64,000 nucleotides of DNA from Cryptomeria japonica (GCF_030272615.1 NC_081409.1:243533924-243597923); one strand, 5' to 3'. Positions 11,429 to 23,844 are shown, counted from the first letter of the stretch. Notes: generated from the sequence alone by a model not told the origin. Numbers and translations are program-made.

Positions 11429-13078
11429 AATGTAATGCCCCGCCAGGAACCCTAAAGGAAAACAACACAACTAGGCAACTAAAGGGTGAAATAAAATTTT
11501 TTTTTAAAGACTAAGTGCATTAGCTACAACCATTGCACGTTTAATAACACAATGGAAGTCTAACATATGATTTCCTAAGGGTTACCAACGAAGATTAATT
11601 CGTAGATTATATTAACACCATAGTTAATCCAATTGTCCATTTAACTAGATAAATTAAATGCTTAAGTTAAAAACTACACATACATCTAAATTCCATAATG
11701 AAGAAATGAAAGTATTCCAATGTATGCAACTTCCATAAAACATTTTAACATAAGATCATAGCAACTGAAATAACATACATTCCACTGACATACTATTTAC
11801 AATATCCACAAATACATAGCTTCCAATAATGCCACAGATTTACAAAGTTAGAATATCAAGGTTACATAAAAGTCTGATACAATGACCACAAGGTCTCAAC
11901 TAAACAATGATCTCGAACAAGAGCTAGTACATGAACCACGAACCAACAAACAAAGACTTTCCTCGCTAAAGATACAATCCAAAACATCTGATGGGAAGTG
12001 GCACTACCACCCGACCATGTGATCCCGAAATGAAACCACCCCACCTTGCTAGGAGATAAGCAAGAAAAGTAAGACAAGTATGAAAGGACTACAAGACTCC
12101 ACAAACATCCATATAACTCAACTCACAAAACACAAGTGACTCTAAGGAGAGAGTGTCATCACATGTCTTACGATGGATACCATGGTACAGCCTCCATAGG
12201 TCCCGACCCCTATCCTGGGTTTCTCCTGGTAACCTCTCCCAAGCCTCTGGTTCCAACTAAGTTTCATGCAGACCCTACCAATCCTTTCGTGAAGCCCAGG
12301 TGATAAGTTTGCCATTCCAGGCCTTCTCGTAACATTATGAGCCCTGTACAAGCACTCACCTATGTACAAGGTACATTATCTTCATTAATATTTATTCTAC
12401 CCACCCCCTTATCAATTATTAGGTTATCACTTTTTAACTGACTTCCGACGGGTTATCCTGTCATCCACTTCGGGCACAGCCCTCGCTTGAAAGCCACTCT
12501 CTCTCATAGGACACTAACAGGAAATGTCTCTCTCTACGAGAACTCTTTGGCGAAACAAACAACCATAAACAATCCTGACAAAGCACAGGTGAAGGATACA
12601 TAATCACTAACCCAAGATTGACCATTTGGACAAACACACACAATGGCTCACATCAATAAGGTTATACAACAACACCTGACCAAGGAGAAATAATAACATA
12701 GGACACAACGACAATTCAACCAGAATTGCAATGAAATAAGCTTGACTGCAAACAACATTAACACAAGATCCTAATACAGACAATCTTTTCTTAAAACAAT
12801 CAAAAGCATAAATCATTTGCTAATAAAGATTTTTCAGATAACAAGAATTTACCACTATTATAATAGAAAGAAACCAAACTTGTCATTTGTCCAATAAAGT
12901 TAAATAAATTCACATATGAATAAATCTCCTAATGTGTTTACAACATGAATATGGAATCTAAAATTATAAGCTTTTCCTCAAATAACTAAATTCTGAATTA
13001 AATATTTATATAAACAAAAATCTTTAATTATCAATTTCTCACATTTATATTTTACCAAAAACCTCAGTTTAAATCAAC

Positions 13079-13105
13079 TATATATATATATATATATATA
13101 TATAT
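13079..13105. repeat. TA microsatellite
   Basis: About 13 TA units within the right LTR of the long-LTR element; the allelic position in the left LTR (about 8934-8942) has only a few units. Confidence 0.9.
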
Positions 13106-13202
13106 TAAGACAATTATATTTTTATTTTATTTTATTTCTTTGAAAACAAAATTAAAAAATATATAAAAATAAAATAAAATTTAAATTTAATTTAATTTTT
13201 AT

Positions 13203-13363
13203 TGGTTACCCTAAGGTAGCGGTGCTACCCTATGGTAGCCAACGCTACCAATGGTAGCGTTGCTGCCATAGGTAGCAGCCGCTACCTTTGTGTAGTGTTG
13301 ATGCCCTATAGCAGCAGCCACTACCGTTAGGTAGTGTTGCGTGGGTAGAGGCAGTGCCTCTCC
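13203..13363. repeat. GC-rich GGTAGC/GCTGCC hairpin cluster in LTR copy 2
   Basis: Counterpart of 9039-9198 with several substitutions; most of the paired GCTACC/GGTAGC blocks remain. Confidence 0.7.
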
Positions 13364-15118
13364 ACAAAAAAAATTTTTAAAAAATTATTATTTTTTTTAA
13401 AAAAAAAAATTTAAACATAAAAATGAATTCCAGAATCATTAGAATATTTTTTTGACAGAATAGACACAAAATAAATATCCCAATTCAATAAATTCATTCC
13501 ACATAATTTTATTCTAATTATTTTTTATTTTTTTTTAAATTTTTGATAACCCAATAAATTTAATTCTCAATTAAATTTATTTCTAAAGTAATCAACTAAT
13601 TTCACAGAGACACCATTATTTAAAAGACTATCAGAACAAATCAAACAAGAGGGATAATTTCTTAGGTAAATACCCCTTTTTCACAACTCTTGCAATTTAC
13701 ATTCATCATAAAATCTTGACAAATTTTCCATAATAATTTTCCTAGTTTTCTCAAAATTAAATTATTCCCATGAACTAGAAATAATCATCAAGCATTAATT
13801 TTAAATCAAAACCAGAATTATCCAGAAGAGGGTTTTGAATCTGACAAATAATTTACACACACATCATTCAGAGAAAAATAGAAATATTTTCTAAAAACCC
13901 ACAACTAAGAAGTCATCCAACCTGGTATAGCTTTCCTGAAAGAAATCTGTAGAAGAGCCCTAATCCTTTCAATAAACTTCCAATAAATTTCTTCACCTAA
14001 AAACTCTTGACCTGTTTCCTGTGTATCTAAAATAAAGACCTATTCCCTATTTAAACTAAAATTCTAGGTTGAATAGCTTTTTCTCAAAAAACCTAAATTT
14101 AGAATAAAAATAATTTTATTTTCTTTTCTAATTTTATAACAAAAGATAAGCTAACATGCAATAATTAAAAATCATTATTTTTTCTTTTCTTTTCTCATGC
14201 AAATTAATTAATTTTCTAAATAAAGAATTAATACAATAATTTAATTCTAACTAATTCCTTTATTCATTTATTTACTTATTCTTTTATATATTTATTTATT
14301 TAAAATTCTATGAAACAATAAATATAATTAATCTAATTTATTTTTCCATTTAAATAAAAATATATTTCTAATATCATGCAGCTTGCAACTTAATTTAATA
14401 ATTTCTTTTAATTAACTAAATTTATAATCTCAATGCATAAACAATACAACTATGAGATAATTCCATAAACTTAATTAATCAATTAATTAAATCCACTAAA
14501 ACACTCAAATTAAACAAATCTAAAGCAATTACCCATAAAAAGATCAAATAACAAAATACAAAGGTCGAACAAACTGACAGAACGACCAACTGACGACACT
14601 CACATGAGTGTAAATGAGTAAAATAGGGTCAACTACTATCTCCTCCACTTCCATTGGAAAATATAAGGCATGCTCAGACCTGTGAAGCCAGGTGGAGATG
14701 ATACCTCGTACCTACCCAGTACTTGTACCTGCAATATCCTGCATCATCGAACCACATATGCATATATACTATATAGAAGACACGACATACACACCGATGA
14801 AGGAGAATCGTGACGTTCCTTGTCTCACTGAAATGAGTGAAGGATAATATTCCCCTTGCATCCAATACACTCACAAACACGCAACATATAATTCCACATT
14901 GCATAAATAAAGTAAAATGTCAGTACATAACAATAATCCATAAAATGCCATAAATCACAAGTACTGAAATACTGCAAATAAATTATGCATCTCATATCCA
15001 GATAAAGCATGAAATAATGTCATAAAAATCTGAATAACACATCATGGTAATGTATCCACTGAAAACAAACAATAATAAAGTATGAGTCTAATGAGTTCAA
15101 ACGAGTAGGAGTACTACA

Positions 15119-15460
15119 AAAGCTGAGTATGTTGCAACTTACATGAATTGTACACATGCTATATGGATGAGGCACATTTTGGAAGGTTTTAAGATAAAGA
15201 TTTTAGAACCTAAAAATATTTTATGTGATAATACAAGTGCCATAAATATTTTTAAGAACCCTGTTTTGCACGCACGAACCAAGCATATTGAATTGAACTA
15301 TCATTTCTTGAGGGAAAAAGTAGAGAGTAAAGATGTGATCTTGGAGCATGTTTCTACCAAGGAACAACTTGCAGATATTTTTACTAAACCTCTACCTAAC
15401 ACTACTTTTGAGTATCTTAGAAGTCAGTTAGGGGTTGTCCCTCTTCATGAAGTTAGTTAA
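15119..15460 (+). pseudogene. Ty1/copia RNase H, C-terminal part (continues 6262-7276)
   Basis: The frame resumes in the codons Ala-Glu-Tyr-Val-Ala and gives the C-terminal copia RNase H signature: CDNTSAINIFKNPVLHARTK, HIELNYHFLREK and the end STKEQLADIFTKPLP. It runs open to a TAA at 15458-15460. This completes the copia polyprotein begun at 6262. This segment is intact; the gene as a whole is broken by the gypsy insertion, upstream stops and the missing RT Asp. Confidence 0.93.
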
Positions 15461-15790
15461 GTATGATGTAGATTACATCAGTCTCGGAGCTACTTGCAAA
15501 ATTTTATAGAAGGATTGGTGTAGAAGTAGATTTATTCCATAGGGGAGCATCAAGTTACAGATTGTTGATGATGCATAGTGAAATTTGACATTACATGTTT
15601 TATTTTCAATTTGGCATTGATGTCAAAGGGGGAGAAGAATTATGTGATTATGGGAAGGAGAACCAGCGACAAGCTGAAGACATGGAGAGCATGGTGAATA
15701 CTTGGTAATGTAAACCAAGATTCCTATTCACAATCACGCAGCAATCAATGGTATTGATAGTTGTATTGCCTTTAATACCAAAGGGGAGAT
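15461..15790 (+). other. Copia 3' untranslated region ending in a polypurine tract
   Basis: About 330 bp without coding between the copia stop and its 3' LTR. It contains an internal purine run (AAAGGGGGAGAAG near 15630) and ends CCAAAGGGGAGAT at 15778-15790, immediately before the LTR start TGTTGGCATT, as expected for a copia polypurine tract. Confidence 0.8.
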
Positions 15791-17160
15791 TGTTGGCATT
15801 TGCATGAAGATTGCATTAATGATATGTTATATTGTCATTGATGTCAATTAACTGATAATGATATTATTGATATTGTTGTAATATTGTTACTATAACTAGT
15901 AGGAAGAATTTGTGGAGTGAACTGGTAACCGGTGTAAACCTTATCTATTGATGTAACCGCTAAACCCTACTTGTTGTTTTTGATAAACCCTAATTGATTA
16001 AGTCTGGTGAATTGGTTATATTGGTTTAGGATATGATGATGAGCGGTAATGATTATGACATGTATGATTATTGTATGAAGACAATTCCAAGATATTTTGG
16101 CAAGTTGTTGTAACGGTTTTTGTCTAGGGAATGAGCAAATGTATTGCATTTAATGCAAAGTGCATGATGAGTTACTAAGTTTGATGAAGCGGTGATCAAG
16201 GAGCGATCAAGGTTTTCTTGATTGATGTGCAGAGATTGCTATGTAATCCAACGGTCATACTTGAACCGATTTGTTTGTAATCTCTATAAGAATTAGGTTT
16301 TTGTTGTGTTACTGACCTAATTGATTTTTTTATAAGGTCGATGAAGTTTTTTAGTTTAATGAGTTGACAAAGAGTGAGAACAGATCAGTTGAGTGTGTGG
16401 TTGTCGAACTAGATGATGTATCTGCAGTTTGAGTAAAGGCAGATAGGAGCATGAAATGGATCTGATCAAGCAAGTGTAGTGCTATTCAAATAGATCAGCA
16501 AACTCCTGTTGTTTTCTAACAATTACAGCAGAATTGAAATCCCCTAACCAAGTAAGCTCTAACAAGCTTGGTGTTATTCAAATCCTCTAACAAGGTGATC
16601 CATTAGATTGGATTTTCAAATCCTCTACCGAGGTTACTCCTTACGGGGTATTGCTTCTAACAAGGCATTTGTAGTCAATCCCTTAATCGGGTGATTCTTA
16701 ATAGGATCAGTTCTTAACAGGACTTTTTGTAAAGATTTAACAAGCTAGGCTCCTAACAGGGTGAACTTCAGAAGAGTTCAGATAGTTATCTTGTGAGTCT
16801 CATCTCACTGTGGTTTTTACCTATTTTGGTTTCGATGTCAAAAATATTTGTGTCAAGTGGTGAATTTTTGTTGTTGTTATGTTTTCATGGTTGATTTATT
16901 TAACTACTTAACTATTTTGATAAGTCATGATAATCGGAAGCATTGAGAAATGAAGAAGTTGTTTACTATTAATTTATTGTAACAGTCAACCGGTTTATCC
17001 TATGTTTTTATCTTGACAAAGGTATTACATTGTTAGTTCTAAGTTTATTTTGAGAGAATGATTTTTGAGATTGGTGAAGTTTGTATCAGTTTTTCTATCT
17101 ATTGATTCACCCCACCCCCCCCCCCTCTCAGTAGTTGACCAGATACATATTCTTTCATCA
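15791..17160 (+). mobile_element. 3' LTR (~1.37 kb) of the plus-strand copia element
   Basis: Begins TGTTGGCATTTGCATGAAG directly after the polypurine tract and probably ends ...CATATTCTTTCATCA at 17160. It shares motifs with the LTR at 3928-6261 (TGTTGGCATT start, repeated CTCTAACAAGGT phrases, a block ending in TTTCxATGTCAAA, a poly-C run just before the end), so the two families are related but distinct. The matching 5' LTR is outside the window. The right boundary is judged only from the CA end and the change to LINE coding sequence. Confidence 0.75.
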
Positions 17161-17225
17161 TACCATCATGGAAAGGTCTAACTATTCCTTCTTTTTGTGC
17201 TACATTTGGCCGAGAAAAACATTCA

Positions 17226-17744
17226 ATCAAAAGAAACTTAGTTAAATGGAAACCTCCTCCAATGGGCTTTGTCATATTAAACTTTGATGGTTCATCTAGA
17301 GGAAACCCTAGTGATTCAGGGATTGGAGTTTATATTAGAGATCACTTATGTCTTCTCTTGGCAGTTAAATCTTGTCCTATTCCACCTAGAACAAATAACC
17401 TGGTTGAAGCTCTTGCCCTATTATATGGACTGATAATGACAAAAAAACTTAGGTTCTCTAGGATGCATGTTGAAGGAGATTCTTCTATTATAGTGAAAGC
17501 TTGCATTTCCAGATGTTCATTTAACTAGAAAATTTCCTACATTTTAAGTCAAGCATGGTTGTTACTAGATTCTTTTAAGGAATGTTGCATCTCTCACATA
17601 TTCAGGGAAGGTAATAGAGTAGCAAATGTCTTAGCAAATTTGGGATGTGACAAGCTAGAAGTGGACTCTTCACTCCCAAATTTTAATATGGAAAATTTTC
17701 CTCAACTAGCAAGCATTGTCAATGCTAAAAGAAAAAATATTTAA
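17226..17744 (+). pseudogene. LINE-type RNase H (RVT_3-like) remnant
   Basis: Reads KWKPPPMGFVILNFDGSSRG (first catalytic Asp), then NNLVEALALLYG (Glu) and VEGDSSIIV (Asp), a stop at 17526, and in the same frame HIFREGNRVANVLAN. The usual fourth acidic residue (VADxLAN) is Asn here. The order and spacing match the RNase H domain that follows RT in many plant LINEs. It lacks RT upstream because the copia LTR cuts it at 17161. Inactive by stop and active-site change. Confidence 0.85.
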
Positions 17745-18288
17745 ATGAATGGCATATTTTCCATTTTATTATTCAAGATCTCTGCAGAATGAATTAACTT
17801 TTTGGTTTTTCTCAAGCGAGCAGATAATGATGATTTAAGGATTGGCACTTCGCCTCATGAGCCTACAGACACATGCCATGCTCGCCTTTATTACATCGTG
17901 CTGATTGATTTTTCATCCCTCTTCCTTGCTGGCAATATGATGGTGGCCTAACTGGTGACTGTCGTTCTTTTATTCATCCTCCTTGTTGGCAGTAGGATGG
18001 CGGCCTATCCTATGAGCCTCATGAGATCAACAATATTTCCTCATTTGATCTCACACATGCAACATCACCTACTACTTTGCAATATAATTATAAAACCCAG
18101 CTTCACGCATGTCACTCAGACTTGTTAATCATTTCACATCATATGGAGATTTGTAATGATTTTGGCAGGGGATGTTAGTTTCAAGATAGCCAGTTCTTTT
18201 TGTCGAGTGTCGATACTTCACTTGCATTTTTCTTCGGTAGCTTTCCCTATTTTGATGCACAATGGAGTTTTCTCTGTGAAATTTTAGA

Positions 18289-18639
18289 GTGCCCTTGAAA
18301 GTCATTGCTTGGGAGATGTCATTTGAGGATCATATCATAGAGGACCAATCGGGAATTGCCTTCAACATCTCCTGTCAACATTGCAAACACAACATTCAAA
18401 GGATTATAGGTGAAGAAATCCTTTATACGCAGGAGAAAAGGTTAATTTTTCCCTCCCAACTGATTTTTATCTATCTTTTCAATGTAGTTGATGTGTTGCA
18501 GTCATGGGTTCCCTTAAAAAACATCATCCATAAAATGATTTGGGCATATTTTTTAGATGATAACCAACTTTGGGAAGCCATTCGCCAATATGATCTATGG
18601 AATGGTCAAGAAGAAGTTGGTGGTTTATTCCCCAGGTAG
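18289..18639 (+). CDS. Hypothetical small protein downstream of LINE RNase H (family copy 1)
   Basis: A 116-codon ORF. Its core QRIIGEEILYTQEKRLIFPS followed by a hydrophobic stretch ending VVDVLQS closely resembles the minus-strand ORF at 23176-23510 (KRLIGEKILFPQERRIIFPS ... ALDLLQS) and more weakly those at 61935 and 30121. Three of these four ORFs lie a few hundred bases downstream of a LINE RNase H remnant. I know no name for this domain. It may be a 3' ORF or C-terminal extension of this LINE lineage. Confidence 0.45.
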   Translation: MPLKVIAWEMSFEDHIIEDQSGIAFNISCQHCKHNIQRIIGEEILYTQEKRLIFPSQLIFIYLFNVVDVLQSWVPLKNIIHKMIWAYFLDDNQLWEAIRQYDLWNGQEEVGGLFPR

Positions 18640-18842
18640 TTCCTGCTCGGTCATGATGAATTTCCCCCAATATTTGATAGAATAAAGTAGTCACTCTCTC
18701 TGCAAAATGTAAGACCTTTCCAAATAGTTGTCTACAATGTTGGTAGAGGTTTAAGTTCAGACTTAAAAAGCCAGATTTTCTCAAAAATATATGTCATCCT
18801 AGCGATCTTACGCCACAAACATGGGCAAACAGAGCCCTCTGC

Positions 18843-18863
18843 TCTCTCTCTCTCTCTCTCTGC
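18843..18863. repeat. CT microsatellite
   Basis: About ten CT units within the 3' region of the LINE at 17161-19524. Confidence 0.85.
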
Positions 18864-19524
18864 CATTGCTAGTGGGTAATGAAGCTTCAATGCAGGTTAA
18901 CTAAGTATGTCGACCTCAACGGCTCTCATTCCACCAAATTAACGAGAATCATCATTCGTTGATTGAAGGTCTGATAACTTCCTTTGTTGCATTAAATGTT
19001 GGAGATGGCTTATTGTCGGGCTTGCAGCCTGTGGAGGAATAATCTTGAGTTTCATACAATTTTTGGGTTACATTTTATGCCTATCCTCAGTTTTGTTCGA
19101 TAGCCTAATCTTGCTAAGTATGAAGAAGGGACCTGATATTTGTAAACATTCATTATGTTAGATTTGCAGAATATCTAGTGCTTTTACTATGGTCTCAGAA
19201 TGGTCTACTTAGGTTGTTTAATTCATGATCAGTATTGAATTGTAATGTCTGGACTGTGTTAGTCCTTGGATACACTGATATTTTTGGTGTTACTCGCGTA
19301 AAATTATGATCATCATCTAGGTTTCTTTGGATGTTCCATACTTCTATATAGCTAGATATGCAGTCTTCACTCTTAGTGTTGGCCTCCTTTTATACATTGT
19401 AATCTTGAGTGAGGAATGGAGGTTTTATTAGTTGGTTCTTTCCTCTAGGAGCTCTTGAACTAGCCTATTATAATTATAATATATATATGTGGCTCGTCCA
19501 CTTTTGCCAAAAAAAATAAAAAAT

Positions 19525-19654
19525 TCTTTAATTAATAGAGGAAATGTGAGCTTAATTAAACAATCAAATTATTTGATTAATATGGATAAAAAATTAATAA
19601 GAAGTTGATGACATGACAAGATGAAAATGCATTAGTCATTTTTATATGTCTATA
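19525..19654 (-). repeat. LTR fragment of a minus-strand Tat-like gypsy element
   Basis: Minus-strand sequence from 19654 begins TATAGACATATAAAAATGAC, the same start as the gypsy LTRs at 44295 and 59674 (TGTAGAC...) with TG changed to TA, and continues as AT-rich U3-like sequence with TTAATTAA blocks. Only about 130 bp remain. Confidence 0.6.
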
Positions 19655-19668
19655 TTTTGCCCCTCTTT
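19655..19668 (-). other. Polypurine tract of a Tat-like gypsy element
   Basis: The minus-strand sequence AAAGAGGGGCAAAA is identical over 14 bases to the tracts at 44296-44309 and 59660-59673, each directly before an LTR start. Confidence 0.8.
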
Positions 19669-22070
19669 AAGACAATGCTTTTTATTGCTTTATTTTAAAT
19701 AAAAATGATACTAGTGATTTCCCCAAGAGATAGGATAGAAGTCGGATGGAAGGATGGATGAATTCCCTCTCAAGAGATTGGCTACAAAAATACATCTCGG
19801 GTCAAACTTTCAACAAGAAGAAGATGTGATATATGCACAAGAAGTGTGTGAGTGCAACTAAATAGAAATTAGCCTATTGATCAAATATTAGGTGCAGCAT
19901 ATAAATGGATGGAAAATGTACAAGATGGATGGGATGTGATAATATATGTGGAAGGTATGCAAGATGGATGAATATGTGGAATTGGATGAATGCTTCTATT
20001 TTTATTATTATGCTTTGTATCATCATCGATATTTTTATGAAGCAGACAACACACAAGAAAACAATGATAATGATCAAAGATTAAATATCATAAGATAAAG
20101 AAATAAAGAAATTGCCATGCTCCATTCCTCACTTTCCACCATAATTTCAAGATTGAGGCTTCCAAAAGCTTCGTCAGAATAAGTTAAGAGAAAAGATCAA
20201 CAATATACACACAAAAGCAAATATCATGCCCCATTCCTCACTCTCCAGTATAATATCAAGATCGAGACTTTCAAAAACTTCCTCAAATAGGTGAAAAGAA
20301 AAGATAAAAAGGATAGACAATGATAGATACAATAGATAAAAGATAAAAATTAAAGACAAGAAGATAAATGTGACAAAGAGCAAACACCAAGGCTCAAAGA
20401 TCAAAATTAAATGATAAATGCAAATATATTGAAAGATAAATTAGCAAGAAAAAAAACCAAATGAAAAACAAGCCAACAATGAACACATCTATTTCCAAAA
20501 GGATAAGCTTAATGCAGATAAATAGAACATAATATAGGAAATATTCATCCAGCGAGGCCTAGATACCTAGATAAGGTCTAATATAGGAAGGATACAACCA
20601 TGAAGGTATGAGTAGTTAAATAGTGATAGATACAAGGTAGATTTGGAAAGTAGGCTTTTAGGAAGCTAACTTATATCACCATCAATATCTTGCTTATTAT
20701 TTTTGTTAAAGCTCAATGTCTCTATTATTTTGGTTCATGAAGTGCAAATTTTGATTTGGTTGATGTTTTAGTTTCATGTTTAATTTTTTGATATTATTGT
20801 TCTCAAGATAACAATGTAGATCCATTGTCATGACTAGGTCAAGGAGATGCCCCCAGATAGGTATGCAGAATGGTGGGATAGGATGGATGGATGAATCTTT
20901 ATCATGATATGGTTGGATCTTGACTCGAGCTTTGGAATTGTCAATTTTGACCTTTGTCATGTAGCAATGGTGATGGCAGTTTTGGTAAGCTTGTAAATGA
21001 TAGTTAGATATGAAATCTAAGAGATAAATCAAGGTCAAAGGGAGTGGGAAGAATTAAATAGGATGTAGCATATATGATGGAGGGTATGGGTAGGATAATA
21101 AAGATCAAATAATGGAAGGAAAATGCACATGAATAAAATGAAGGAGATATATATGATGAAATGAATGACTTAGGGGTAGATGAGACTTTTGGGTGAACAA
21201 GTTTACATGTCAATTTAGTTTGTACTTTGATATGCATTACTTGGATATGTTTAATTAGATCTTGTGGAGGCTTAGGATCATGATGGGGATTATGAGTGAT
21301 GTTAGGATCTTCAAATGGAGATGGAGGAACAATTTGAGCTAGAATAGGAGCATGAGGTGGATATGGAGGAAATTTTTGATCTTGACTTGGGATATGATCT
21401 TGAGGTGGAGTGGGGATATCTTGATTTTAAGTGGAATGGGCTCATTATATTGGATGAAAGAAATATCTTTATCTTTATGTGGAGTATCATCATTAGATGA
21501 GATAGAAAGGATTCTTTGATCTTGATTAGGAAAAGCATCATGAATGTCACAATAGGATACTTTAGTCTTAATTTGGAAGTGGATCATTGGATGCTTTTGA
21601 AGATAGAACTTATTATATATGACCTATAGTGTATTCATACCAAATGACAAAATAATTGGTATTGTTGACACTATTTATTTAGAGTGGGGAATGGGCCATG
21701 ATCGCAAACCCTTGGTAATTGTAAATTAAATAAATCCAAATGAATATCAAAACTTGTAACTTTAAATATTGATTCAAAATCTAATCATCTTATAATAAAT
21801 ATTTATCTATCCATGTGATACCACCGTACTCCATGTGAAATAGTGTCTCAACCTTGGAATAATAATAAGGTACTGTTGATACATGATGACAGGGGTTTGG
21901 GGCCTTGTTCCTAACAATTGATGTTTTGAGGGCAACACCCTCAACTATCAGAGGTTTGGGGGCAACCCCCGCCCCCCCAAATTTTTTTTCTTATAATTTA
22001 TCATTGTAAATATTGACCATTTATCATTAGGTCATAGATCTAACAGTGGATATTTTGTTACAGCTAGTGA
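19669..22070 (-). other. 3' non-coding region of a minus-strand gypsy element, degenerate
   Basis: About 2.4 kb without any ORF I can support. By position (upstream of a minus-strand polypurine tract) it should be the 3' untranslated region of a Tat-like gypsy element, comparable to 44310-46080. It has many GGATGGATG/GATGAATG phrases, and 20100-20300 holds two related copies of a phrase beginning CCCATTCCTCACTxTCCA. A G/C-run inverted block lies at about 21945-21983. The CACTA left end begins at 22071. Confidence 0.45.
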
Positions 22071-22102
22071 CACTACTATATTTGGCACCAATTTCCGACG
22101 AA
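22071..22102. repeat. CACTA left terminal inverted repeat
   Basis: CACTACTATATTTGGCACC... followed within 30 bases by TCCGACGAA. It pairs imperfectly with 42679-42710. Confidence 0.7.
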
Positions 22103-23175
22103 TGTTTGTTGAAACTTCGACAAAATTTCATCAAATTACTGATGAAAGGCCCAAAAAAAATTTGTCATTTTTTCGACGCACTGGAATTCATCAAAACCCT
22201 GACAAAGAACCATCGGAAAATGCCACCAATTTACGTTGGAAAAATGACGGAAACTTCATCCATCTTGCGATGAAAAAAACCACAAAGATTGCAAAATGTC
22301 TCCTATCGAACGTTGAAAAAGTGTTGAAAGTCCGTCGCAATTTCAACGATGTAGAATGTATATTATGACGTAAACATCGACGTGCATACAGCGACTTCGT
22401 CGGACCTATTTTAGTATATCATCGCAATTATGACGATATTGAGCATGCCATTGTGATGAACATGTCGTCACACATATAGCACACTCATCAGAATTTTGTA
22501 GTTGTTCATCGCAATTTTGACAATGTGTAGCAAGCCTTTACGATGAAAATTTCGTCGTGCATACAGCAACTTTGTCGGATGATTTAAGGGGTTTGTCGGT
22601 ATGTTTTTTTTAAAAAAATCGTTCAAATGAATGCTATTGCAAAAATATAATAATAGATTACAAAGTTTGGTTCAAAGAGCATACATGACCAAAATAGTTC
22701 AATTGGCCAAAATCACATAGTGATTCTATACAAAACAAAATGGCTAGTTTATCAAATCGCTAAAGTTCATAAAATTGTAGAGGATGCAGTCGCAAAATAG
22801 TCTTCACATATTACCCACACAAAAAAGTATTTATCATAATTATTCTCATTCTTCCATGGCTTGCATGTCAACTTTATTTTCATCCTGTTTCTCTTGAGGA
22901 AACCCAACTTTTTGTGTAGGTGGCATTTCTAAGTTGCTAGTTGTTTGTAAATAATCGATATTCCTCGTTCTTGGAGGGTTGTTCAGGTCCAAGATTGGAG
23001 GCTAAATTTTGTCATGAGCATGAGGATCTTGAGCACCTTGGGATGGAGAAACATTATCCTAAGCAAGAGGATTGTGAGCATCCAGATTACGCTGAGCAGG
23101 GGAAGAGTCTGTATTATCATGGCGTAATAGGAATAAGAGAGAATTGGCTTTTTTATAAACTCTTTCTATCATATC

Positions 23176-23510
23176 TTATCCAATGACCCTGATGTGTCTA
23201 TCGAATGCTTGTTGAATGAACCTAATACTCTGAATGAATATTTTGTTACCAGCGATGAATTCATCTCTTACAACCCTACTTGAAATTATCTCAAGAGAAT
23301 CAAATGATTGAAGCAAATCTAGGGCATTCCATAAAAAGATAGCAAGCAACTGAGAAGGGAAAATGATTCTTCTTTCCTGTGGGAATAGAATTTTTTCCCC
23401 AATTAGCCGCTTCACACGTTTCCTGACTTGAGAATTGTGAACTTTAAACACTTGCCCTAGGATTTCATCTAAAATATGGGTTGTGAAAGGAATTTCCTAG
23501 TGTTGAACTG
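23176..23510 (-). CDS. Hypothetical small protein downstream of LINE RNase H (family copy 2)
   Basis: An open minus-strand stretch of about 110 codons (first ATG at 23451) with the core KRLIGEKILFPQERRIIFPS, then a hydrophobic segment and ALDLLQSFDSLEIISSRVV. The core is clearly homologous to 18289-18639; downstream RVVRDEFIAGN lines up with FKEEFLGDD of the ORF at 61935. It lies about 340 bp downstream of an RNase H remnant on the same strand. Function unknown. Confidence 0.45.
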
Positions 23511-23844
23511 AAACATTCACCCTGTAGTTGTGCGACATAAACTCCATATGTTCCAAACAATAGCCTAAGCACTAGTGATTTGTTTGAATTTCACCTTCAT
23601 CTGAAGAAGATGAAATTTGTTGCATTTGAAACAAGGCATATAAAATATGTATTCTTAGAACTTCGATGAATATAAGTACACATACATCTTTTCCCCCTGC
23701 CGATTATAATTGCTATTATTATCAATAAAAAGAATGCAAGATTTAAATCTTGCAATATAATGATGATCATCCTTGATAATTGTCATTCCCGTGAGAACAA
23801 CATTTATGATAAAGTTTGCTAACATTCATAAGATATATCGCTTG

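Larger units (their letters stand above)
7277..15118 (-). mobile_element. Gypsy-derived element with ~3.7-kb LTRs and 478-bp interior
   Basis: Two direct repeats (7277-10952, 3,676 bp; 11431-15118, 3,688 bp) flank a 478-bp interior. Each repeat starts TGTA(G/A)TGCCCC and ends GTACTACA. The interior has a primer site next to the right copy and a polypurine tract next to the left copy, so the element lies on the minus strand. Target duplication is GAAGC (7272-7276) and AAAGC (15119-15123), one mismatch; removing the insertion restores the copia codons Ile-Glu-Ala-Glu-Tyr-Val. Over the first ~370 bp the two repeats differ by about 3% by eye. With only a protease scrap inside, it must have been mobilised in trans. 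Confidence 0.88.
11431..15118 (-). repeat. 5' LTR (minus orientation) of the long-LTR element
   Basis: Direct repeat of 7277-10952. It carries an expanded TA microsatellite at 13079-13105 that is short in the other copy, and the GC-rich hairpin block at 13203-13363. The right edge ...GTACTACA at 15118 abuts the interrupted copia codons. Confidence 0.85.
17161..19524 (+). mobile_element. 3' portion of an L1-type LINE with RNase H, poly-A end
   Basis: A LINE RNase H remnant (17226-17744), a second short ORF (18289-18639) and a poly-A-like end (TTTTGCCAAAAAAAATAA, to about 19524) form one plus-strand unit truncated at its left by the copia LTR. A CT run lies at about 18843-18863. The rest of 18640-19500 shows no coding. 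Confidence 0.6.

Noticed and set aside
21940-21990. Terminator-like or G-quadruplex element in the run of G and C bases
   Set aside because: A short inverted G/C run is visible but nothing around it indicates transcription; left as sequence detail.
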